From Rattus norvegicus (Eukaryota; Chordata; Mammalia; Rodentia; Muridae), in assembly GCF_036323735.1 (NCBI RefSeq), contig NC_086021.1, positions 132,646,976 to 132,710,975 of the forward strand: a DNA stretch of 64,000 bases, written 5' to 3'. Under the pieces are notes generated by a model. That model was not told the DNA's origin. It saw only the letters and a program-made list of their open reading frames with translations, and searched no databases. Below are positions 1 to 12,784 of the stretch, piece after piece; the stretch's first letter is position 1; the number at the start of each line of letters is the position of its first letter. The position numbers were made by a program, and so were the translations under genes.

Positions 1-19
1 CACACATGCACACCCCTAA

Positions 20-145
20 AGATTTAAAGCTAGTATCCACATATGAGACAGAATGTGTGGTATTTCTTTCTGAGTCTGACTTACCTCATTCAGAATGATT
101 ATTTCCAGATCCATCCAGTTTCCTGAAATTTTCATAAATTAATTG
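20..145 (-). repeat. L1 ORF2 3'-end fragment
   Basis: The stretch aligns by eye with the ORF2 carboxy-terminal region of the L1 at about 53745-53850, in the same antisense orientation. Shared words include the run ending in ccat/ccag followed by ttcctgaaattttcat. Divergence is clear, so it is an older copy. Both ends are undefined and no coding frame survives. Confidence 0.65.
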
Positions 146-468
146 GGAGGTGCCGCAAAAATCTAGAACTGTATCTTTCCTTGTGTTGTTATACAAAGAA
201 ACTTAATGTAAGGTAGGCTTCTTCCCGGGGTGTGTTCACAATAAGGAGCCATGGTTACGTGAGAGCCCGGCGCCTCTCTCCTCTAGTGTCCGTTATGGAA
301 GCTGGGGCTCAGCCCTGTCTCTGGCTTTGCTCTTCTCCATTCCTTCACTTGTAGTTTCTTATTCCTTGACTGATGATGAAACAGGAAAATCCATCACTTT
401 TTCCCTTCTTTCCCACTTGCCTGAATAATGTACATAAGTCTTTTTGTCACTGATTATATAAGAAAATA

Positions 469-612
469 GAGCTGGGTACACTGGCCCATACCTACAGGGT
501 CAGCTCCTTGGGAAGCTGAGGAAGGAGGCTCATTTGAGCCAAGGAGTTCAAAGCCAGCCTGGGCAACATGGTAAGATACTCTCTCAAACAATAAACAACA
601 AAATTTTTAAAA
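469..612 (+). repeat. B1/Alu-like SINE (old)
   Basis: A 7SL-derived SINE pattern is visible: gctgggtacactggccca, then ggaagctgaggaaggaggc, then gccagcctgggcaacatgg, ending in an A-rich run. Divergence is high. It could be a PB1-type monomer rather than true B1. Confidence 0.7.
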
Positions 613-1081
613 AGTAGAAAGAAATTTTGACAAGGGTTAATACAATAATGAGCAAGAGGATATGAAAATCTCTACCTTGGGAAAGAGAGTTTATGGAAAG
701 GCTTCTATGTGCCTGGTTTGTTTTTTCTCTTCTCCCGGAAGGAGGGGCCTTGTGCCCTTTGGCTAAGCAGAAGTTGGAAGGAAGAAATCAATGAGCATAA
801 AATGGAGCTTACTGTGTTTCCAATTACATCTCTGGAGGAGGCCAGAGGCTCTAGAACAGTGACCACAAGAACCTTGAAAGGACCTCAGTGAGCACCATGA
901 GCTTCTGACCAGCAGAGTTCTTTTCTCCAGTGGAGAAATGTTATGCCACGCTTCCTTCTGTTTGGTGTGTATGCCATCAGAAACTGCTCTGGGAAAAGGA
1001 GGATTCTGGGAACCACTATGGCCTGGAAAGGAGACTTGGGTGAAACCTTAAGTAGGGCTCAACAGCAACTACATGGGAGTT
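613..1081. other. Single-copy sequence, nothing recognised
   Basis: No repeat family, RNA or protein similarity is recognised. Short open frames at 709-891 and 943-1146 look like chance. Confidence 0.4.
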
Positions 1082-1131
1082 ACAGACACACAGACAGACA
1101 AACAGACAGACAGGTGAACAGGCAGACCAAC
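1082..1131 (+). repeat. (CAGA)n microsatellite, imperfect
   Basis: Tetranucleotide cagaca/cagacagg repeats with interruptions cover about 50 bp. Confidence 0.8.
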
Positions 1132-1154
1132 AGAACAGTATACTGATTCATTTT

Positions 1155-1530
1155 ATATGAACTCTACACAAGCTAGAGTCATTTTGGAAGACAGCCTCAG
1201 TTGAGAGAATACCTCTACCAGAAATGCCTGTGGCCCATTTTCTTGGTTGGTGATTGACATGGGGGACCCCAGATCATTATGAGTGGTACCACCCCAGGGT
1301 GCTATAACAAAGCAGACTGACCAATCCATGAGGATCAAACCAATAGGAACCATTCTTCCTGTACCAGATCCTGCCTCTAGGTTCTTACCCTGTTCGAGTT
1401 CCTGCCCTGACTTCCCTTGGTGATAGCCTGTGATGTTAACGATAAACTGAAATAAACCCTTTCCTCCCTGCTCGCTTTTGGTTATGGTGTTGGATGACAG
1501 CAACAGAAAACCTAACTGTGCCACGTATGT
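1155..1530 (+). repeat. Rodent LTR-like interspersed repeat, copy A
   Basis: The sequence follows an abundant rodent repeat known from memory: cattttcttggttggtgatt, a middle part with gggtgctataacaaagcag, then ctgcctctaggttc, and an end with gaaataaaccctttcctccc and ggttatggtg. The AATAAA-bearing end suggests an LTR-like or polyadenylated element. The formal family name is not assigned here. The fragment at 3405-3650 is a second copy in the same orientation. Confidence 0.65.
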
Positions 1531-1599
1531 GCTGCATACAAGATTTCAGAAGCAGCTTGGGTCTGGCGTGCTTTCTGAAGGCACATGTGTCGATGGCTC

Positions 1600-1840
1600 A
1601 TTTCTAGTCTGATGCCGGTGGATGGAGACTGGTTAGGCTATTGGAGATGTGCCTTGATGGGCATATTAGAACCCGGACCCCCTCCTCTCTCCCTCCGGTA
1701 ATTTCCAGCCACCAGGAGATGAGCAGCTCCTCTGCCACATGCTGGGATAGACTGTGTCCCCACAGAACAAAAGCAATGGAGTCAAGTAACAAAGGGCTGA
1801 CACCTCTGAACTCTGAGCCAAACTCAGCCTTTCCTCCTTG
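1600..1840 (+). repeat. Rodent LTR-like repeat (second family)
   Basis: The end pattern (cctctgaactctgagccaaa, then cctttcctcc) resembles a rodent repeat whose longer copy lies at 22980-23325. It is degraded and its family is uncertain. Confidence 0.45.
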
Positions 1841-3404
1841 ATGTAGATTTCACATGCATTGCTGTTTAGACAGCCGTGTGAAGTTAAGACACCACCCAAT
1901 GTGCTTTCACCCCTCATTGATCCATCCCTAATTTTCTTTCCCAGGAGCCTGGGTGACCTAAGCCCTCCATACTCAGAGAAGTCCATTTCCATTGAGGCTG
2001 AAAAGGACCATGGAGACTGGTAACTTATGGCACAGATCCGTGGTCAGAAGCTCAGACAAGAGCTAAAGAGGCCACCGCATCTGAGAGCTCTTTCCCATTA
2101 ATCCAGTTCATTGTCACCCAATCACCAAGAGACTGCAGGGCAAGGTGGGGCCAAAACCACCTGCTATGGCACACAAATGGGTTCCCCTAAATGTTTCCTA
2201 CTCAGTGGTGTATTTCATCCTTCCCCTCTATGAGGAAATGACAAAACAGAGTGGTAGGTAACTGGATCCATCACATTTCAGATTCTTTACAAGACTCAGG
2301 ACCCAGATCCTGTGTGCTGGGAAGTCCTTACAGCCTCCACTGAGGCTGCGCCTCCTTGTCAGTGCAGTGAGAAGCCGGGTGTAAGAGTCACAACCACTTT
2401 CTCTCCTCATCCCCAACCACCTTCCTTCAGGCTTTTTAAGGCCGTGTGTGCCTGATCTAGCATCTGCGTATGGACAACGGCCAAAGCAGTCTCCTCTCTT
2501 TGCAGTTGCTCTTTTCAATAAGAAAAGAAAGCCACTTAATCGTATTCCTTTAAGAAAATTACCAAATAGGAAAAAACATCTCCCAACGTTGAGTTTCCGT
2601 GTTGCCAAGAGATGTCAGATGTATCATTCCTACAAGAGTCCGTCTCGTCACATAAGGGAGAGAAAGAGCCGTGGTACTTCAGCTCCATGCACCTAACCCG
2701 GCAGGCGCCTCGCGATGGGGTAGACCTGCTCCTGGAGCAGTGAGCGTAGAGCAATCTCTGAAAACACAGCCTTTGTTCAAGGAGCTCAGTCCCACTGCTG
2801 CAGACTTCCCCAGTTCTCTACTCAATTACTAGAGACCTTGGCTATCACCCAGACAGCTTAGTAAGTAAAACCGAAGCACGTTGGAAAACCCATGCAGCAA
2901 AGGCAACTGTTGTTGTTGTTGTTTGTTTGTTTGTTTGTTCATTTTATCCCTAGAGTATTGAATCAACTCTTTGCCACGAGCCTGACACCCAGTGAGCCTT
3001 CAGGCTCCGTTCTACTTCTATAAAGCCATGACTTAATGATTACAACTGCTGGGCTTTACCTTCCAATGTGGAAGCAAAACTGTTGACTGAAGACCACCCC
3101 TGGGGTCTCCCACAGTTTCCCTGTAAGCCGACTGACTCTCAACTCCTTGATGAGGAAATTCACTACTTACCAGTTCTGAAAACTCTGGGACTCAGTGTCT
3201 TCAGCAGCAAGCTGCAGGTAATTTTAGAACAAACTTACAGGATAATTAAATAAATATGGATGAAATTAAATGTGTGTTGGTAGAATGGATGAAATGATTA
3301 AATGAATTAATATATGTAAAGTATCAAATAAGTTAATTAATATATGTACTCACCGCAGTGCCAAAGAAAACTGCCTAGGTATTTTTTGTCTATCCCCACG
3401 TAGA
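1841..3404. other. Mostly single-copy; (GTT)n/(GTTT)n inside
   Basis: No gene or strong repeat is recognised except the short (GTT)n(GTTT)n at 2908-2940. An AT-rich stretch at 3230-3345 has repeated words of the aatgaattaatatatgtaaa type and may be the tail of a MIR-like element. Confidence 0.4.
2908..2940 (+). repeat. (GTT)n(GTTT)n microsatellite
   Basis: Five GTT units pass into four GTTT units, about 33 bp in all. Confidence 0.9.
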
Positions 3405-3650
3405 CCTACACATACCTGGAAAGAGGGGACCGTGATTGAAGCACCGCATCCATCAGGACTTGGGCCACTTTGTGAGGCATTTTCTTGATGGATGTGAGAG
3501 GACCTTTCTTACTGTGGGCAATACGACCCTGGGGTGTATAAGAAAGGCCGCTGAGTAAGCCAAGGGAGCAGTGTTCTCCATGGTCTATGAAGTTCCTGCC
3601 TCCAAGTTCAATATGTATAGTCAAATAAACCATTTATCCCCGTAAGTTGG
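3405..3650 (+). repeat. Rodent LTR-like interspersed repeat, copy B
   Basis: This shares the order of motifs with 1155-1530: gcattttcttgat, tgtgggcaatacgaccctgg, gtgtataagaaaggc, agttcctgcctcc and aaataaacc. It is more diverged and internally shortened. Confidence 0.6.
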
Positions 3651-3776
3651 CTTTGCTTGGGTTTAGAGCAACAGAGATAGCAGAGCATAAGTTTAGGTAC
3701 CACATGGCCCTGCTTCCTGTCTCAGGTAAAGTCAGTTGGACCAGTTTTGAGCATCTAGGTTCAGGATAAAAGGGGT

Positions 3777-4745
3777 GTTTTTTTTTCCTTTGTTTTGTTT
3801 TGTTTTTTTTTTTGACTGGATATTTTATGTATGTACATTTCAAATGTTATCCCCTTTCCCGGTTCCCCCCTCTCCCATACTCTCTCTCCCTGCTTCTAAA
3901 AGGATGCCTCCTCCTACTCACCCACTCCCATCTTACCACCCTGGCATTCCCCTAAGCTGGGGCATCGAGCCTTCACAGGACCAAGGGCTTCTCCTCCCAT
4001 TGATGCCAGATAATGCCATCCTCTGCGACATATGCAGCTGGAGACACTGGTCCCTCCATGTGTATTCTTTGGTTGGTGGTTTAGTTCCCAGAAGCTCTTT
4101 GGAGGTCTGGTTGATTGATATTGTTGTTCCCCCTACGGGGTTGCAAACCCCTTCAGCTCCTTCAGTCCTTTCTCTAACTCCTCCATTGAGGTTCCCATGC
4201 TCAGTCCAATGGTTAGCTGCAAGCATCCTCGTCTGTATCAGTAAGGCTCTGGCAGAGCCTCTCAGAAGACATGCATATCAGGCTCCTGTCAGCAAGTACT
4301 TCTTGGTATCAACCATAGTGACAGGGTTTGGTGGCTGCATATGGGATGGATCCCCAGGTGGGGCAGTCTCTAGATGGCCTTTCCTTCAGTCTCTGCTCCA
4401 CACTTTGTCCCTCTATTTCCTTTAGATAGGAGCAATTCTGGGTTAAATTTTTGAGAAGGGTGGGTGACCCCATCCCCCAACCAGGGGCCTTCCCCAACCT
4501 CTGAATATCTCTACAGGTCTCCCCTCCCCCTTTGTTGGACATTTCAGCTAATCTCATCCCTGCTGGGTCCTGGGAGCCTCTTGCTTTCCTGGCATCTGGG
4601 ACTTGCTGGTTGCTACTTCCAGATCCCCATCCCCCATTGCTACACGCCTCTGTTCAAATTCCTGACCTTCTGTCTATCATCCCCATCTCCTCTCATACCT
4701 GATCCCCCTTTACCCCTCCCCCTCCTCTTAATTCATAGAGTGGGC
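3777..4745 (-). repeat. L1 3' end (3' UTR), 5'-truncated
   Basis: A poly-T run at 3777-3812 is the antisense poly-A tail. It is followed by tatgtatgtacatttcaaat, tatcccctttcccggttccc and then the C-rich antisense of the L1 polypurine tract. The order matches the 3' UTR of the L1 at 53018-53737 but with many differences, so it is an older rodent L1. Open frames of 216 and 97 codons here are chance frames in 3' UTR. Confidence 0.75.
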
Positions 4746-5173
4746 AGCAGTTTCTGATTGCGCTGTCACTAACCACCTTCTGGCCCCTGGAGATCTGAAG
4801 TCAAACATACTGAGGGGAGGTGATGGGGAGAAACAGAAGCTAAAGTTGAGATAGAAGAAAATCTTCAGGTATGGAAGAGCTCACAAGCAAGGGCCACTTG
4901 GTTATAGTAAGTAGGGGACTACTTTATGGTGAGGGTACAGTAGATCAGAGCAGATACATAAGCCACAATAGTAGTCTCATGCCAGGGATCCATGAGCCCT
5001 GTTTGTTCTGAGGGTTCTAATTCTGTGAGGCCGCTTGTTTCCATTCCATCTGCTTTGCCCAGACCCAGGCCTTTCCTTCATTTCTTAGGGTAAATATCCC
5101 TACAATACATCACTCTCTGTTGGCTCTCTTTTCTTTGTAACCAAATTGCAGGGAGAAAAACAAAACAAAGATT

Positions 5174-5256
5174 AGGAGGGAGGGAGGGAGGGAGAGAGGA
5201 AGGGAGGGAGGGAGGGAGGGAGGGAGAGAGGGAGGGAGGGAGGGAGGGAGGGAGGA
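5174..5256 (+). repeat. (GGGA)n microsatellite
   Basis: An almost pure purine array of gggagggagggag with a few gagagg interruptions. The antisense reads as a poly Ser-Leu-Pro frame. Confidence 0.95.
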
Positions 5257-5277
5257 GAGAATGAAGGGGAGAGAGAA

Positions 5278-5307
5278 TGAGTGAATGAATGAATGAATGA
5301 ATGAATA
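5278..5307 (+). repeat. (GAAT)n microsatellite
   Basis: Seven tandem gaat/gagt units lie just after the GGGA array. Confidence 0.9.
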
Positions 5308-6564
5308 TACGTAAATTACTTCTTTGATCCATGGTGTGATGTCTGCCCTTCCTGCCTCAAGCCTATCATCAATGAAGTGCTATGAGAGCTGCTAGGATTT
5401 TTCCCAAGGTCTCCTGAGACTCTGATCGTTACTTCTGTGTTTCTCATACCCTTCTGCACGTCTTTGCTTCTAATGGCCCACTCTGTGACTCTTTTCAGAA
5501 ACCCACTCTCTGGCTCCAAGGGTTAATTTGGCTAGACTCTCAAAGGCCCAGTGGTGAGCAGACATTCTAACCCTGCCCATCATAGCCCTTAGCTAATGGC
5601 CAAGTAGCACGAGACTAGAAAAGGCCTAGTTGTTTTACATGCAAGCCAAGGGCAAACTGATATGTAGTTCACTCCCCCTCCCTGCCCCAGGATTTCCCCA
5701 CAGGATCAGGCTAATCTGTCCTAGACAGGCTGTGAGCAGATTCTACCCTCAATTGAGTCATCATCCCCCTGCTCCCTACACTTCCTTTCCAATTTCTCCC
5801 AGAAGCACTTTCTTAAAAACTCATTTGCTGTTCTCCTATGACATGAGCCCTGCTCCTCTTCTCATGCACCCATGGAAGCATCCCACTGGCCCTCTGGTCC
5901 CAGCTTAGCATTAGTTACATCAGTACACTGACGATTTTTGAGTTAGTCTAATTTATGAGCTCATTAAGGTCATGTTCTTGTCTTGTATTGTCTTGTATTA
6001 ACACATCTTCAAATACTTTAGTCGTATGTTTTCTAAGCATGTATCCACAAATACTCTAGATCTACAGAGGGGTAAATGATACAAACTTACTGGTTTCTAA
6101 GTGCCTCTGAGCTTCAGTTATCCTGGATATAAAACTGCTTTTATATCTAAGATTTTAAAAACTATGATCTCATATTTGAACAAGATGATGACAATTTCTC
6201 ACAGTAAATGCTGTTGGATTAAATGTCTCAAATCAGAAGACTTGAAAACCCAAATATTAACTTCTACTTCAGAATCAAGTGCTCTGGTTATCCAGGGGGA
6301 AAAAGTATATGTCATTGAGTTTTATAAATATCTATAAATGACTCAGATGCCGGCAAATAATTACAAAATACTGTCTGGAAAATTCACTAATTTATCATAC
6401 AACAAGTGTTTGCCCCAAAGCACTGGAACCGACGGGGTAAAACAAAACAACAAATCAATTGGATTGGATCCATAGCAATTAAAATATGTGCAACAATTTA
6501 TAGTCACATGTGCTTGCCTCTGTAATCGCTCAATGCATAGCAAACTATGCAGTGGCTAAGGTGA

Positions 6565-6680
6565 TCTCCTTTTACCCAGAACCATAGGAAGGTGAGGTAT
6601 CTAGTCCAAGATCACAGAGCCAATATAGACCTGGAACCTATCACCTGGCCTCACACCTCTCCCGATGCCCACGCCACCCT
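6565..6680 (-). repeat. MIR-like SINE fragment
   Basis: The order gaaggtgaggtatctagtcc, agatcacagagcca and acctggaacc resembles the antisense MIR core. It is diverged and short. Confidence 0.4.
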
Positions 6681-9145
6681 TGACTTATATCCACTTGGGC
6701 CAGCCTTTATCACATTTTCTTGTCTTAGCTCTGTAGCTAAGGTCACCTTGAAATGTTTCTGAACATCATCCCTGACCATTAGACTGTTCTGTGTTAGAAA
6801 TGCTTATTCAATAGAGTGACTGCTGCACATACTAATCTCATCTCTACTACGTCTTCCAAATAATGTAATCTTATTCCCAAGGGGGAAAATCTGACACATT
6901 CTTTGTTGGGTACACGTAAGATTGAATAAAAATGTAGATTCATATAATAGATCACACCTGTAAATAAAGTTACATTTTATAGACATATTCAGCTATGATA
7001 ATAACTCACACATAAAGATACATTTAGTTACAGAAATCTAAACATATGTTTATATAAGATTGCCAACATATTTCTATATAATGGAGTCTGGCAAGAGTAC
7101 AAAAAGCTTCAAATCACTTGTTATTTATTCCCAGGAAGCCAGTGTTCAGTTTAAAGGCTTCAGAGTAAGGTGGAAGGATGGAATAAAACACAAGAAACAC
7201 ACGTGGTACAACGCAGCCAGTGTACGAGCAGGGCGTGAAGGTTAAGTCCACTGACCCCCATGAAGTCGACCCAAGTTTGGGAAGGAGGCTAAAACATGTA
7301 AAGGGAAATGCTCAAGGCTTGACAGTCAGAATGCCATCAAACCAAGACATCAAAGGTAGCTTGCTATCTATTAAGCTGTGGGAAGTAAACGAGTGGATTT
7401 TCTGGGGACAACTTTTCAGTATGATAGTTTACAACATGGCAGAGCAAGTCACATGAGCAGCCAGTGGTTCACGTATGTGGGTGTTCGTGGCCACCTTCTG
7501 GGAGATGTTCGCTGCTTTAACTCTTCTCCTTCCACGGAGAGTGGATGGAGGGCCATCTGGAGGAAGAGTTGCCAGGATCGTGTCATTCAGTGTGCAGATC
7601 TTAATCCGAAGTCCTGTTTGCCTGGACATCGCGTCTGCCCAGGTTCAAACTGGCTATGGCACTGTGGACCCAGGGCTCTTGGTCCATCATCTTCAGAAGA
7701 TGTCTGCATGTTCTGCTGAGGACCAAAAGCAGGCCTGGGAGAGCTGAGGTGGGAGGTAGAGGGAGGTTCAAAGCCTCCTTCATTTTTGCTCTTTCTGTGA
7801 CTCTGCAAATGGGAATTGCTCTGTATTTCTGTCCCTCCCCCGTCATCCTAGCCCCATCTAATCCTTGATGTGAACGCCTGGATCACACACACTCCACCCA
7901 GGAGCCCGGGGCATTTGTTTTTACTTTTCCAGCCATAGTCGCCTAGACTCTAGTTACAATACTTTCCCTGTCCTTTGTCCTCCGGGATTCATACAGCTTT
8001 ATGTCTCAGCTTTTCTCATTTCTAGAGCATGCCCTGATGAAGAAAATGTGACTGCAGTTGCATAAAGAGATTTTCAAAGGCACAGTCAAGTGCAGTCACC
8101 GGGGGAATGCTGAGTTGACAGCTTTATCATGCCACAACCTACATACTATAGCTCCTGAAACAGAAGTATAGGCCAGAAGGGCTTCAGGACAGTCTTGTGG
8201 CAGACACAGGGTTGTTTGGAAATGGACAGCTCGTTTCCTGCTGTGCATTAAGACTGCAGGCTCTCCCTTTCATTCACTCCTCCAGGAAGCACAAGAACTG
8301 CCCACTTTCACTGAGCTATGCATAGAACCTTATTGAAATTATGTATCTGAAAGCAAGCTCATACATAGCACAGGGCAAGCTCATAGCACAGGGCCCGGCA
8401 CATAGTTCCTCTGTCAGCAGAGGCCGAAGTTGATTCTTTCACAGCCCTAGAAATCAAATGTGGGCCTAAGGGGTCTCCATTTGTCTCTGCTTCTGGCCCT
8501 TTGGCCAGTCATAAAAGGGATAGAAGGAGAGAAAAATAAAGCAATAAATCACACATGCTGGATCCTTCAAGTCTGAAGAATGATGCTTCAGGCAACTCCT
8601 GCACCCCTGTGGAGTGCCAGGCTCCCTCCCCCACCCACATCACACACCAGAGGGCTGTGCCCTGTGCAGTGGGAATTAGAAAGGTCCGTTTTCTAAAGCT
8701 TTCAAGCATGATCCTACCCCTCGGGATATGTGTCAAATGACCTCTCAGGAGAGCAGAGAGAGGCATTCCATATTCATGTGATTCTTGATCCACTTAAAGG
8801 TCACTCCGTGAGTTACATCAGCCCCTTCTTGGGAACACTTAGCACCTGACCACGGAAGGAGCAGTTGTAGTTTAATTAGTTACCCATGGGGTGCTTGGCT
8901 AAGAGCCAAAATTCCATAGTCTCATAACTGAAGCCACTTTCGAGATCATATATTCAGGGCTAAAATCTCCTCTATCCTGTCTTCCACAAGTGACCATTGA
9001 GCACGAGAGGAAATCTCATATGTTCTGGAAGTTTGTTGTCCATTCCTTTGCTGGCATTATTATGGCTTGAAAGGTTAAGCACAGCGAAGAACACTAAGCT
9101 CTGTCCTGCTGATGTTAGAGGAGAGGGTGGACATTAAACCTATTC

Positions 9146-9410
9146 GGTTGGGGAGACGGCTTGTGAGTAGGATCACTTGCCACACAAGCTTGAGGGCCTA
9201 AGTCTGAGTCCTAGGCTCTCATGTAAAAAGCTGGGTATCCTTAAGGCAAGCCAGAAACTCCAACCCTGTGAGGGACAAAGACAGGAGTCACTGGGGCTTG
9301 TTGGCTGCCAGTCTAGTTCCAGGTTTAGTGACAGACACTGAGGGGAATAAAGCAGATCGTAACAGAGGAGGGAAAGAGATCTCCTCCCCCAGCCTCTGCA
9401 CATGCACATG
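9146..9410 (+). repeat. B3-type (B2 superfamily) SINE
   Basis: A tRNA-derived head (ggttggggagacggcttg, cacttgccacacaagc) is followed by tcatgtaaaaagctgggtat, then cactggggcttgttggctgc and ggtttagtgacagac, the order of rodent B3 SINEs. It runs directly into a CA-rich tail. Confidence 0.75.
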
Positions 9411-9562
9411 GATGTGCATACACACACATATACAAACTCCACACACATATACACACACCACACACATATGCCACACATGCACACACATGCATATACCACA
9501 CACATATGCACACACTACATACATATACATACTCCACACACATATGCCACACATGCACACCA
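9411..9562 (+). repeat. CA-rich array, (CACACATATACA)-type
   Basis: Imperfect cacaca/tatgcc/tatacac units of about 150 bp form the 3' tail of the preceding B3 SINE. Open frames here on both strands are low-complexity artefacts. Confidence 0.85.
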
Positions 9563-10710
9563 AGAAATCTGGAAGTGTGAGGAATGTAGTAACTGTTACA
9601 AAGAAGAAGTAGACAGTAAAGCTGAGAGAACCATCAAAAGCAGCTCTCCTCGGGTGTGGGAGAAGGATGATCCTCAACCCCCAAGGGACACTAACAACAT
9701 CTACAGACTCTTTTGTTACGGTAAAAGAGATGCTAGTGGCTTCTGGTGAGTAAGGGATGGAAATGCTGTTCAATAGTCTGTGATGTTAACCCCCAAGGAA
9801 AAATAATCTGGCCCGCCATCGCAACAGGGATGACACAGAATAACTCCGGTCAAGAGGTCTCGGGTCTCAAAGCCTCTAGCTTTGGTGAATGGGTATAAGC
9901 CATGGGTATAAGCTGAAGCTGAGCCAAGATTCCATATGCAGAGCTGGGGGAAAGAGTATTCCAGCAAAGGGAACCACATACACACAGAGCCAGAGCCTGT
10001 CAGCATGGCCACAATCTATCAGGAAGGTAGCCTGGGGTTGCATTTATGAAGTGGCTCAGAGCTGGTTGAGCCTTCCTCGGGAGCCCCCTTTAAGTGTCTG
10101 CTGACACTGGGTCCTGAGGACTTTATCTTCCCACCCCACTTAGCGTTGCTCTAAGAGAAAGTTCTGGACTATCCAAGTCCCAGTTACACCCTGTCTATCC
10201 AAATCCCTCAGTGGAGGCCATTTTAAGACATGGCATGGTATACAGGGAGGACCTGGTCCATCATAGCCTGGGATCTGCAGATGAGAAAAGGTGGATCTCT
10301 CTGCTAACTCCAGTCTGTAATCTCCATCCCTCCAACCATGCGTACCACTCCCTGAAGCAGCATCATTCTTCGTCCACTCCTGTCTTTATTGGAACCAATT
10401 GCTGAAGACTGGAGTAAAGCTGGTCATGGCAGGCCAGGCAGTTGGGTTTGATTATAGAGGAGGAAAGTAGCTGAGAAGGGGAACAAATAGAACAGAAATG
10501 GACTTCTGCTCCCAAATATGGAAGAGGCTAGACTAAAATCAGCCCCAGGGCACAGGAAGGCAATGTGCAGGCTGGCTGTGAAAAGTTTCTTGGCCTCACC
10601 AGTCCCAGGATGGCAGTGTGGGACCGGCATGTCCATACAGATAGACATAGCACTTAACTATCTCTGTGGACTGTACTAGTTATGAGTGTGCACTGCTCAA
10701 CTATTCCCTC

Positions 10711-10712
<2 letters not shown>

Positions 10713-10764
<52 letters not shown>
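10713..10764 (+). repeat. (GT)26 microsatellite
   Basis: A perfect dinucleotide run of 52 bp. Confidence 0.98.
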
Positions 10765-10766
<2 letters not shown>

Positions 10767-11599
10767 AGTCCGTAAAGGATCTTTTGGGACAGTTTCTCAG
10801 AAGTAACCTCAGTGAAGTAGTCAACTAAACTCAACAAATAAATGCCGTTTGTGGCTCCTGGTGATTAATGTTGAGGGATCGAGAGATGGAAAACAAGTCT
10901 ATCCCACAGGCAGCCAGTTAGATGTTCTTATGTGCAGTATCTAAGGAAGAAGCCATGGAGGTGCAAAGTCCCAGAAAGAAAAGGAAATGGATTCAGAGAG
11001 GAGAAATTGAGAAGTCCATGGGAAAGACAGCTTATGAGACAGTCCTCAGAGAGTTCAGAGAAACTTTGGTGGAGAAAGGGAGCAAGCCAGGAGGACTGGA
11101 AAGTAGGAGAGGGTTGGCATGGATGAAGGGGACACATTACCTTGGACCAACTGTTAGGCTGACATGGCCCTAAGCCAGAAGAGTTTTATCAAGGAAAGAG
11201 TCACAAAACTCCAGAGCAGAAGGACTCAGTGCTACTTCCCCTCTACCTTTCCTGTATGTAGCACTATCCCTTCCCACGGCCCCCACTGACTAGTTCAAAA
11301 TGTCAGGCATCCCCACTCTGCTTTCCACTTCCTTGTATGCTCCTGTGGGAGAAAAGCTTGGGTGTATGTTCTGTACCATGATTGAGCATCACATTTACTG
11401 GAGAGATCCATGTCCTGATCCACTGTATTAAAAGCCCCCGCTGTGACCCTAGTCACAAACATGTTCCCAACTGTTTCTGATACCTATCAAGGATTCACAG
11501 CTACTGGCCTTGTTAGAAAGGTGGCCATTCAAGCCACCTCCAGAGGGGCCAGAATGGTGCTGAAGGAACCCATTTGGATCGGCATGGAACTCAAGGTCG

Positions 11600-11740
11600 C
11601 TGGTGTTTTATTCTAGTCCTGCTCTGGACAAGTTTGGGTAAACCTCAGATTTCTTGTGCCTCAGTTTCCCCATCTGATCAACAGAAATTTTTGTTTGTCA
11701 GACACATTACGAGGAGGTAATGTTTGAAATAAGTGCCCAG
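11600..11740 (+). repeat. MIR SINE
   Basis: The MIR core order is seen: ctggacaagtttgggtaaac, then tgcctcagtttccccatctg, then a spacer with gaggaggtaatg. Confidence 0.7.
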
Positions 11741-12784
11741 AGAAGCAAAGCAAAGCATTCCACCCGGATTTCTTTATAAGATGATGTTGTCTCACTTGGC
11801 TCAAACTCCTTGACAAACTGCTTTAGAACAAGTCAAGATGCCCAGGAGTTACACATACTGTAGTCCACAGTAGAGACTCCAACAGTTGTTATCCAAGGAA
11901 CTACGGCTATCCTCTGTCAAGACACTCATCTCTCTCCTTTGTGTGAGGGTATAGTGCAGTTACTATTTAATTAAGAACGGCTTGCAAAGAATAGCAATCA
12001 GTTTGCAAATGACACGGGGAACAGAGCTGACAAGGAACTTTATAGCAGTAGGTGCCAATGTATTGGAAGGGAGAGGAGAGTTCTTCACCCAGCCTGCCCC
12101 ACCCCTCACTTGTTCTGCAGATTTACAGTCTCCAGAGTTCATCCAAGTTGTCATGACAGGGAATTTTGACGCCCCCAGAGAATTTCTTAGGTCAGGGGCC
12201 AAGCCCACTAAGCATGGCACTGTCCCTTTATCAGCAGGAGAAATGATCAATCTGAAAAAGAATATATAATTCATGATGAAATTGAAGAAAGCATTAAATC
12301 AGGAGCTGACACCAGTTCAATTTACTACATTGCTTTGCTAAGTGTATTCCCCGCTGAGCCATCCAACAGCCCATCTTGATCTAAAAACACCTGCTTTGGA
12401 GAAAAGGTCTCTCCTCTTTGCAGGAGCAGAAAGCAAACAGCTTCAATCAGCAGCCATTTCTGTTGATGGAAAACCTCATGGCCCCGAGCCAACAACACAT
12501 AAAAGTAAATAAAAACTGAAGTGCTGGTCTGAAAGGAACGGCAACACAGTATGGCCACATTAAAATATTCATGTCCTCTGATTTTTAGGCACCTATTATA
12601 CACCTTATGTTAATAAGAATGCTGAACTGACCTTGGCTGGGACACAAAACTTCCAGCGCCCTGAAAAGAGCCCCACCCCCTCTTCCCTCTACCCATGCAG
12701 AAAGATGCAGAGCAGAAGGTGAATGAGAAACCCAGGGGTGGGTGAAACCTCTCTGCCTGGGTCAGCTGGGAATGCGTGACTAGG

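Larger units (their letters stand above)
4746..9145. other. Mostly single-copy region
   Basis: Apart from the GGGA/GAAT array and a MIR-like fragment listed separately, no gene is recognised. An L2-like tail is possible near 5900-6030. The block at 7380-7870 has few stops in all frames and so carries overlapping open frames on both strands, none protein-like to me. A CpG-poor, AT-rich part spans 6950-7080. Confidence 0.4.

Noticed and set aside
3775..4425. 216-codon open frame
   Set aside because: Lies in the antisense of an old L1 3' UTR. No domain, and it opens in a poly-T.
7378..7868. Cluster of overlapping open frames on both strands suggesting an exon
   Set aside because: Low stop density from base composition; frames overlap on both strands and none looks like a known protein.
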